DNA from: Planctomycetaceae bacterium
Lineage (GTDB): Bacteria; Planctomycetota; Planctomycetia; Planctomycetales; Planctomycetaceae
Length of the DNA: 5,337 nucleotides
NCBI GenBank assembly: GCA_003445035.1
Contig: DLVV01000450.1
Coordinates: 4,211 to 9,547 of the forward strand
Direction of reading: 5' to 3'
The translations under genes and the position numbers were made by a program. The notes beneath the pieces are model-generated. The model was not told where the DNA came from. It saw only the letters and a program-made list of their open reading frames with translations, and ran no database searches. Shown one piece after another: positions 1 to 5,337 of this stretch. How positions within the stretch are numbered: the first letter of the stretch is position 1; each line of letters begins with the position of its first letter.

Positions 1-1
1 G

Positions 2-2047
2 GTGGCTGTCATCACACCAGGCGGCCTCGCCGAATCACCTCCGAACCCCGCGTCAGAGAGCACCTCGGCTGCTGGTTTCGAGCAAGCTGAACCGGGCGGA
101 TTTGACAGGCTCGAAACGCGCATCGGCACCTGGATTCCGACGTCCGGCACAACGACCATCGACCACAAACACGCCAAGACCGGGAAACACTGCCTGCAAT
201 TGACCGGCGGAAAGAGGACCAGCGTCACACTCCGGATTGCAAAGCCGTTGGAATCGGCGAGCGACCTGACATTCTGGGCTGAACGCTGGACCAAGCGCAG
301 ACCATTTTCGTTTCGCATCGAGCGGAACACGAAGGCCGGATGGAAAGAGATCTTCAACGGCGACAAACAGATTCGTGTTGGTCGCCCGTTTCTTTCATTC
401 GTCAGGGTGTCTCTGAGAGACACCGGCACCAGGCAATTGCGGTTCACCGTCACGAGTCCGCCGAACACCGGAATCCTGATCGACGACGTCCGCATCTCGC
501 CGGCTCGGCCTCAGAAACTCGTGAGCGTCCAGGTCGTGCCCGTCACCATCCCGGCACTGATCGGCAACGATGCCAGCCCGTTGGCCAAGCTGAAAGTCAT
601 AATGACCGGTCGACTCAACCCGATTGCATTGACGGAAGTGCAGGCGACGCTCCAGGGAACCGACGATCGCTCCGACCTCCTGTCCATCGACATCTACAAC
701 GGCGGATCCACGAGCCACTTCACGACAGGCAAACACGTCACTCGGCTGGATGTTGGAAAAGCCACAAGCAGCCCGCTGGTCGTCTCACTCCGCGGATCTT
801 CTCTTCGGCTTAGCGAGGGAACCAACTACATCTGGATCGCCGGCCGCGTCGCTGCAACCGCGAATATCGACCACCGGACCGGGGTGACATGCAACACGGT
901 CACCTTTTCGAACGGCAACACGGTCCAGCTCAAAGCCGCGCCTTCGATTCAACGCATGGGAGTCGCCCTGCGGGAAGGAGGCGACGACGGAGTTCACACG
1001 TACCGCATTCCCGGACTGGCAACGTCCAACAACGGGACGCTGATCGCGGTTTACGATGCCCGGAGACGCGGCGGTGGCGACCTCCCCGGGGATATTGACG
1101 TTGGGCTGTCCCGCTCGACCGACGGGGGACACACGTGGGAACCCATGACACTGATCATGGACATGGGCAGTGATCCCAGGTGGCGTTACGACGGCATTGG
1201 CGACCCGGCCGTACTGGTCGACCGCAAAACAGGCACGATCTGGGTGGCGGCGACCTGGAGCCACGGAAATCGGTCGTGGCGTGGCTCGGGCCCCGGTTTG
1301 AAACCAACCGAAACCGGGCAGCTGATGCTGGTTCGCAGCGATGATGACGGCAGGACATGGTCGAAGCCCATCAACATCACCGCCCAAGTCAAACGCCCCG
1401 AGTGGTGCTTTCTGCTCCAGGGCCCCGGCAAGGGAATCACCATGCGGGACGGGACGCTGGTCTTCGCCGCCCAGTACCAGGATCCGCCCTCAAAGAAACG
1501 GCTGCCGCATTCGACGATCATCTACTCCCGAGATCACGGACAGACGTGGAACATTGGAACCGGTGCGTTTGACGACACCACCGAGGCCCAGGTCGTGGAA
1601 ACCGCACCCGGTGTGTTGATGCTCAACTGTCGGTACAACCGCCAATCCCGCAGGGTCGTGATGACAACCAGCAACATGGGAGCAACATGGCAGCCGCATC
1701 CCACCTCACGAAAGTCGCTGATTGAACCGCGAGCCTGTATGGCCAGCCTGATCAACGTCGACCAGGAACTCGGCCGCAGCACCCGGCGGCGGCTGCTGTT
1801 CTCCAATCCCGACAGCACCAGCGGACGCGACCACATCACGATCAAGACCTCAAACGACATGGGAATGACCTGGCCGACACGACTTCGCATATTGCTCGAC
1901 GAAGGTCGTGGAGCCGGTTACTCGTGCATGACGATGATCGATGCGGACACCATCGGCATCCTGTACGAAGGCAGCCAGGCACAGATGACGTTTCAACGAA
2001 TTCGCCTGAACGATCTCGAACCTGAACGGCAACGACCCGGGCAATAG
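2..2047 (+). CDS. Exo-alpha-sialidase (GH33, BNR/Asp-box family), 5' partial
   Basis: Predicted to hydrolyse terminal sialic acids from glycoconjugates outside the cytoplasm. Residues are numbered from the GTG at base 2. Residues 26-167 look like a jelly-roll module ending in ILIDDVRIS. Residues 172-312 resemble the N-terminal domain of BNR-repeat neuraminidases (PVTIPALIGNDASP). Residues 320-672 are the six-bladed propeller. The catalytic set appears complete: Arg triad R335 (in YRIP), R544 and R609; acid/base candidate D360; Tyr nucleophile Y640 (GYSCM) with partner E528 (TEAQVVE); and E656 (ILYEG). Spacings agree with Micromonospora sialidase (E-to-R 16, Y-to-E 16). Asp boxes lie at 372-379, 446-453, 509-516, 557-563 and 617-624; the fourth lacks its Asp. 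The frame is open to the window edge and no signal peptide is visible, so the GTG is probably internal and the true start upstream. It ends in TAG, convergent with the next gene. Family is near certain; substrate (Neu5Ac, Kdn or related) is unknown. Confidence 0.93.
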   Translation: MAVITPGGLAESPPNPASESTSAAGFEQAEPGGFDRLETRIGTWIPTSGTTTIDHKHAKTGKHCLQLTGGKRTSVTLRIAKPLESASDLTFWAERWTKRRPFSFRIERNTKAGWKEIFNGDKQIRVGRPFLSFVRVSLRDTGTRQLRFTVTSPPNTGILIDDVRISPARPQKLVSVQVVPVTIPALIGNDASPLAKLKVIMTGRLNPIALTEVQATLQGTDDRSDLLSIDIYNGGSTSHFTTGKHVTRLDVGKATSSPLVVSLRGSSLRLSEGTNYIWIAGRVAATANIDHRTGVTCNTVTFSNGNTVQLKAAPSIQRMGVALREGGDDGVHTYRIPGLATSNNGTLIAVYDARRRGGGDLPGDIDVGLSRSTDGGHTWEPMTLIMDMGSDPRWRYDGIGDPAVLVDRKTGTIWVAATWSHGNRSWRGSGPGLKPTETGQLMLVRSDDDGRTWSKPINITAQVKRPEWCFLLQGPGKGITMRDGTLVFAAQYQDPPSKKRLPHSTIIYSRDHGQTWNIGTGAFDDTTEAQVVETAPGVLMLNCRYNRQSRRVVMTTSNMGATWQPHPTSRKSLIEPRACMASLINVDQELGRSTRRRLLFSNPDSTSGRDHITIKTSNDMGMTWPTRLRILLDEGRGAGYSCMTMIDADTIGILYEGSQAQMTFQRIRLNDLEPERQRPGQ

Positions 2048-2056
2048 CCTGCCGTT
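2025..2056. terminator. Weak inverted repeat at the convergent gene junction
   Basis: AACGGCA (2025-2031) and TGCCGTT (2050-2056) form a perfect 7-bp stem around an 18-base loop that contains the palindrome CCCGGG. It spans the sialidase stop codon and enters the 42-bp gap between two converging genes, where a bidirectional terminator would be expected. There is no T-tract on either side, the loop is long and the stem is short, so it does not meet intrinsic-terminator criteria. The rest of the gap (2057-2089) shows nothing recognisable. Confidence 0.2.
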
Positions 2057-2089
2057 TCCGAAAGACCGTCCGCTCGTGCTGATTGCTGC

Positions 2090-4102
2090 CTACCTGGCTC
2101 CAGCGGCCTTCTTGCCGGCAGCTTTCTTCGAGTTCCTGGAGCCCGAGCGTTTCCGGCTTTTCTTGGACGCGGATGATTTCAACTGACCGGCCTGCTGGTA
2201 CAGCGGCAGGTGCCGGTAGTAGACCTCCAGCGTCATCACGCACAGGCTGGTCATGTACAGCCGCCCCCCGGATCTCCCGTGGCTGTCGGCCACATCCCAG
2301 CTGCCGGCCGCGTGGCCTTTCCGTCGCTGCGATTTGACCAGCTGCTCTCGCATAACCTTGTTCCAGTTCTCCCACTCTTCACCGCCCCAGTGGTGCAGAA
2401 CCTGGGTGGCGTAATAGTTGTAGTACATGTCGTTCCGGCTCGGCCCGGTCGCGGCCAGGAACTTCACACCGGACTCCAGTGCCGGTTCCTTCCTCCCCCA
2501 GCCGATGTACATGCGAGACAAGAGTCCGACAGCCGTCGTGGAGACCTTTCGCTGAGGACCGGTGTACCCGTAGGCAGCCCCGCCATCGATCTGGACCGAG
2601 TCGAGATAGTAGGAGGCCTTGCGGATCGTGTCGGGCAGGATCTGCATCTTGGCCATCTGGCCACTCTTGAGTGCCATCACCTGCCAGCCCAGAACGGAGG
2701 TGTCCCCCCCCTTGCGAGGCTGATATCGCCAACCGCCGTTGGCCGGATCCTGGGCACGCATGATGAAATTCAGGGCCAGCTGCGACGCGGCTCGCAATCG
2801 CTTCAGGCTGGCGGTGGCCACCTTGCGGTCCACCCGCTCATTCTTCTTGGTCTTCGCCCGTGATGACCGGGATCGCTGCTTCAAGGCCATTTCGCTCATC
2901 ACCACAGCCTCGCACAGGGCCATCGTGGCAAGCCCCTGGATATACATGCCGGTGTTCCCTTCGGCCGCTCCCCGCAGATCCAGGCCGTCGGGTGTCTGCT
3001 TGGCGTAGGTCAGAAGGTAATCGAACCCCTTGTACACCTGTTCGCGGTAGGTGCCGACAAAGTGTGTCTCTCCAGACCCCAGCATCGACAACAGGGCCAT
3101 CGCCGTGGCGCCCATGTGCGACCTCTTCAGGCTTCCCGCCTGTGAGCAGGATCCCTGGCAACCCGCGTGAACATGATCGAAACTCCAGCTGCCGTCGTCG
3201 GCATTCTGGTGGCGTGACAGCCATTCGAGGCCCGCACGCACGGCCGATTCGCTCGCCGCATTTCCGCCGTACCGGGCCACCAGGGCACTTCGCCCGGCCC
3301 GACTGCGGCCTCCCAGTTCCCCCGTGATTTTGGCGACCGGGTTTCCCGCGCCTTTCGTCTTTTCCGGGATTGCCGAGGAGATCTCCAGGTCGTTGATGTC
3401 GATTTCCAGGACCTTATCGCTGTCGGTGATCAGTTCCTGCACGACTTCGGACGTCTCGTCCTGCTCGATCTGCTCGGGCTGAATCAGGGCCACTTCCTCG
3501 AACTTCACGTTCTCCTGGTCCACGGCCGGCAATGCCGAGAGAATCTCGACACGGTCTTCCATTTCGATCGGAATGATGATCGACAGCAGGATCAGTACGA
3601 CGGCCGCATGCACCAGGCTGCTGAAACCAAACACTCCTAACAACTGCCGGCGGTCGGCGGTAAGGACCTCCTCGTCCTCCTCCCCCTCTTCGGCTTCAGT
3701 CGCAACTTCCACCTTGACCGGCGACGGCGACTTGGCCTCCGAACGCGTCTCACCTCCTGCGGTTTCCGTCTCCACCTCAATCTTGACCGACATCGGTGGC
3801 GGCTCGGCCGGCGAACGCGTCGTCAACGGGATGACGTCCACGTGGCCTGTCACGGGCTCGGCGGTCGCTTCGAGATCCGAGGAGGCCGCCCGCTCTCCGA
3901 CAAGAATGTCGTGGAACCCGTCACGCTGAGCTTCCGCGACATCGGTCAACGGCACTTCAAACAATTCGGTGCCATCTGAAACGATGGTCCGCTGCATCTC
4001 AGCGGGAACATAGAAGCCATCCTGCTTCGCTTCGTCCAGGTCCGTGACAGGAATCCGGTAAAACTCCTGTCCGTTGGAGACAGTGATCGTCGATGCGTTC
4101 AC
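2090..4102 (-). CDS. Membrane-anchored prenyltransferase/squalene-cyclase-repeat (alpha/alpha-toroid) protein
   Basis: 670 residues; function unknown. Residues 6-63 are two tandem copies of a 33-residue unit (T-I-x-S-[ND]-G-x-E ... P-x-T-D ... E-A-x-x-D-G-F). Residues 70-150 are an acidic Pro/Glu-rich linker with a repeated VK[IV]EV motif. Residues 156-179 are one hydrophobic helix, preceded by DRRQ and followed by EMEDRVE, so the positive-inside rule puts the N-terminus in the cytoplasm. Residues 186-265 are an acidic stalk. Residues 280-635 are the toroid, with QW-like motifs near 290-306, 441-458 and 586-602 and the planctomycete-type signatures GGWRYQP, DMYYNYYATQV and LEVYYRHLPLY. No DxDD motif is present, so triterpene cyclase activity is unlikely. 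The tail (642-670) is Lys/Arg/Ser/Ala-rich, including KKAAGKKAAG. The GTG start is supported by GAGGAG eight bases upstream and by the 4-base overlap with the Hsp70 stop. Residues 408-437 look like a basic insertion. Domain identity is confident; role is not. Confidence 0.9.
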   Translation of the reverse strand: MNASTITVSNGQEFYRIPVTDLDEAKQDGFYVPAEMQRTIVSDGTELFEVPLTDVAEAQRDGFHDILVGERAASSDLEATAEPVTGHVDVIPLTTRSPAEPPPMSVKIEVETETAGGETRSEAKSPSPVKVEVATEAEEGEEDEEVLTADRRQLLGVFGFSSLVHAAVVLILLSIIIPIEMEDRVEILSALPAVDQENVKFEEVALIQPEQIEQDETSEVVQELITDSDKVLEIDINDLEISSAIPEKTKGAGNPVAKITGELGGRSRAGRSALVARYGGNAASESAVRAGLEWLSRHQNADDGSWSFDHVHAGCQGSCSQAGSLKRSHMGATAMALLSMLGSGETHFVGTYREQVYKGFDYLLTYAKQTPDGLDLRGAAEGNTGMYIQGLATMALCEAVVMSEMALKQRSRSSRAKTKKNERVDRKVATASLKRLRAASQLALNFIMRAQDPANGGWRYQPRKGGDTSVLGWQVMALKSGQMAKMQILPDTIRKASYYLDSVQIDGGAAYGYTGPQRKVSTTAVGLLSRMYIGWGRKEPALESGVKFLAATGPSRNDMYYNYYATQVLHHWGGEEWENWNKVMREQLVKSQRRKGHAAGSWDVADSHGRSGGRLYMTSLCVMTLEVYYRHLPLYQQAGQLKSSASKKSRKRSGSRNSKKAAGKKAAGAR
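3914..4087 (-). repeat. Tandem 33-residue protein repeat at the N-terminus of the toroid protein
   Basis: Two in-frame copies start 33 codons apart: residues 6-30 (nt 4087-4013) and 39-63 (nt 3988-3914). Shared positions include S-[ND]-G-x-E-[FL]-[YF], then [IV]-P-[VL]-T-D-[LV]-x-E-A-[KQ]-x-D-G-F. About half the aligned residues are identical and most others are conservative, while the DNA has diverged, so this is an old duplication under selection. Each unit reads as a beta hairpin (up to the P-x-T-D) followed by a short helix ending in DGF. I do not recognise a named family. It lies on the predicted cytoplasmic side of the membrane. Confidence 0.75.
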
Positions 4103-5337
4103 GTTGCCGGCTCCTCGTCGCCCGCCGTAATCTTAGCACGCCGCGACTTCCAGCCACCGGTTTCAGGAGCAGCAGAAGCGGGAGATTCGATCGCCGTCAC
4201 CGGATCCCCACCGACTGACGGATCAACAACCTCGCCTTCGCCGACCGGCATCACCATCCCAGGTGGTGATGGTGGCACCGGCCGCTCGCTCTCGGACTCT
4301 GACGAAAGGTCGAGCCCCAACTGGATCCTCTTCGACCAGTGCTCGATCTCGTCGTCGGCGAGTCCAGCTGCTCTCTTGATTTCTAGGTGCGCGCGTTTTT
4401 CGGCTGAGGGGACCCAGGCATCCACACCGAGTTGTCCGTTGGATTCGTACTGGAAGGTCACCTCGACGGGCGTCTTCGCAGGCAACCCGGCCGGAAGCCC
4501 ACTGACCACGCACCGGCCAATCTGGGTGGCGTCGTTTCCGCTGTCGTCTCCCCCTTCGACCACGTTCACCTCGACACTTGGCTGATCGTCCTTGAGCGTC
4601 GTGAACCGGTGGGTCGACTTGGCCGGCAACACGGTGTTGCGACTGATCATCAACTGGCGACGTTTCCGCCCGGTATCTCTCTCGATCCCCAGGACCCCCA
4701 GGTGATGCGAATTGACATTCTTGACCGACATGTCCTTCAGGCACGCGACGTCGGACCCGAGTAACAGGCCGGCGTAGATGGCCGCACCGTGAGAAATCGA
4801 TTCGTCCGGCGACAGGCAGCGATCCACGGCCAGGCCCGATTCGGCTTCGAGCATCCGTTGCACGGCCGGCATCCGACTCGACCCACCGACCAACAGCAGA
4901 CGATCGACATCACTCCACGAGCATTTGCCCTCCCGCATCACCTTGCGAGTGGTCAGCAGCGTGCGGTCAAGCAGGTCTCCGGTGGATTCCTCGAATTGTC
5001 CTCGCGAAAGATCCACCTGGACACGTTGGCCATCATGAGCAAACCGTAACCGCACATCCTCCCGGGCCGACAGCGACCGCTTGCCGTCCTCGGCTTCGCG
5101 GAGCAGCGTCTGCATGGCAATGGCATCCTCACGGGGATCCACACCATGCTCGGCCTGGAAACGTTCGGCCACGAGATCGGCGATCCGTCGATCCCAGTCA
5201 ATTCCTCCCAGGAACACATCGCCACCGGTCGCGATCGCCGTGTACGACTGTCCGTCGATCTGCAACAGGGTGACGTCGAACGTGCCTCCCCCCAGGTCAT
5301 AGACCAGGATCGTCTCACGCCGACTGCTGCGGCCCTG
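4099..5337 (-). CDS. Hsp70/DnaK-family protein with truncated lid, 5' partial
   Basis: ATP-dependent chaperone-like protein, expected in the cytoplasm; 412 residues lie in the window, numbered here from the edge at 5337. The frame stays open to the edge, and the codons upstream of the first in-window start-like TTG (5265) encode the Hsp70 phosphate-2 motif DLGGGTFDV (14-22; T19 and D21 match DnaK T199 and D201). The TTG is therefore not the start, and about 180 N-terminal residues are missing. Other landmarks: GGDVFLGGIDWD (38-49), adenine-binding E83/K86 (EDGKRSLS), adenosine motif LLVGGSSRMP (148-157), SPDES..HGAAIYAG (176-190). The linker (194-212) lacks the usual DVLLLDV sequence. Residues 212-322 are the beta substrate-binding domain (ISRNTVLPAKS, VEVTFQYESNGQLGVDA). 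GLADDEIEHW (325-334) matches the start of the lid, but no further lid helices follow; residues 342-412 are a Ser/Pro/Glu/Gly-rich, probably disordered tail. The TGA overlaps the GTG of the toroid gene. Most likely a specialised paralogue, not the housekeeping DnaK. Confidence 0.93.
   Translation of the reverse strand, partial: QGRSSRRETILVYDLGGGTFDVTLLQIDGQSYTAIATGGDVFLGGIDWDRRIADLVAERFQAEHGVDPREDAIAMQTLLREAEDGKRSLSAREDVRLRFAHDGQRVQVDLSRGQFEESTGDLLDRTLLTTRKVMREGKCSWSDVDRLLLVGGSSRMPAVQRMLEAESGLAVDRCLSPDESISHGAAIYAGLLLGSDVACLKDMSVKNVNSHHLGVLGIERDTGRKRRQLMISRNTVLPAKSTHRFTTLKDDQPSVEVNVVEGGDDSGNDATQIGRCVVSGLPAGLPAKTPVEVTFQYESNGQLGVDAWVPSAEKRAHLEIKRAAGLADDEIEHWSKRIQLGLDLSSESESERPVPPSPPGMVMPVGEGEVVDPSVGGDPVTAIESPASAAPETGGWKSRRAKITAGDEEPAT
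4111..4116 (-). promoter_or_regulatory. Shine-Dalgarno for the toroid protein gene
   Basis: Read on the minus strand, GAGGAG lies eight bases before the GTG at 4102. It sits inside the last codons of the Hsp70 gene, where it encodes Glu-Glu. Position and strength support the GTG start and suggest re-initiation by ribosomes finishing the Hsp70 frame, through the shared GTGA at 4102-4099. Confidence 0.7.

Noticed and set aside
2..4. GTG as the true start of the sialidase
   Set aside because: The frame is open to the edge, no ribosome-binding site can be seen, and a secreted sialidase without any signal peptide is unlikely. It is kept only as the first visible codon.
785..1387. 200-codon open frame on the minus strand opposite the sialidase
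   Set aside because: It lies wholly antisense to a well-supported catalytic domain, has no recognisable domain and shows the Arg/Pro/Gly-rich composition expected of GC-rich shadow frames.
1842..2375. 177-codon minus-strand frame spanning the convergent junction
   Set aside because: It overlaps the 3' ends of both real genes in another frame, has no domain-like sequence and would require unlikely three-way coding.
2210..2863. 217-codon plus-strand frame opposite the toroid gene
   Set aside because: It is antisense to the most conserved part of the toroid domain and its translation resembles no family I know.
2090..3265. Annotation as squalene-hopene cyclase or protein prenyltransferase
   Set aside because: The fold signatures match, but the DxDD cyclase motif is missing and the predicted location and membrane anchor do not suit either enzyme.
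3660..3690. CT-rich tract (cctcctcgtcctcctccccctc) as a regulatory or triplex element
   Set aside because: It is explained by the Glu/Asp-rich codons of the acidic linker on the minus strand.
5263..5265. TTG as the start codon of the Hsp70 gene
   Set aside because: The 24 codons upstream in the same frame encode the Hsp70 phosphate-2 motif, so the gene continues beyond the window edge.

Overview
The window is a GC-rich (by eye about 60% G+C), densely coded stretch with three protein genes and almost no non-coding DNA. The strongest clue to the organism is the middle gene. It couples a single membrane anchor to a long alpha/alpha-toroid (prenyltransferase/squalene-cyclase-like) domain with the run GGWRYQP-GGDTS-GWQ-MALKSG, then DMYYNYYATQV, then TLEVYYRHLPLY. 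I know this combination from Planctomycetota, where such genes occur in many copies. A multi-domain GH33 sialidase and a divergent Hsp70 also fit a planctomycete, probably of the order Planctomycetales. This assignment rests on recognition, not on a database search.

Layout. Positions 2-2047 (+) hold a sialidase whose 5' end is cut by the window edge: two beta-rich accessory modules, then a complete six-bladed catalytic domain. A 42-bp gap (2048-2089) separates it from two convergently transcribed genes on the minus strand. Read in their own direction, these are a DnaK/Hsp70-family protein (5337-4099, N-terminal half of the ATPase domain outside the window) and the membrane-anchored toroid protein (4102-2090). 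They overlap by 4 bases (GTGA) with a good Shine-Dalgarno inside the end of the Hsp70 gene, so they are almost certainly co-transcribed and translationally coupled.

How they may work together. The sialidase would release terminal sialic acids outside the cytoplasm and is not obviously linked to the other two. The Hsp70 retains its ATP-binding motifs and a beta substrate-binding domain, but its helical lid is cut to a stub and replaced by a Ser/Pro/Glu-rich tail. The toroid protein puts about 155 residues in the predicted cytoplasm, including a tandem 33-residue repeat and an acidic linker, and its toroid on the outer side of the membrane. The most interesting hypothesis is that the lid-less Hsp70 acts on, or is recruited by, the cytoplasmic part of the toroid protein. 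I see no RNA genes, mobile elements, CRISPR arrays or integration sites. The genes' promoters lie outside the window.
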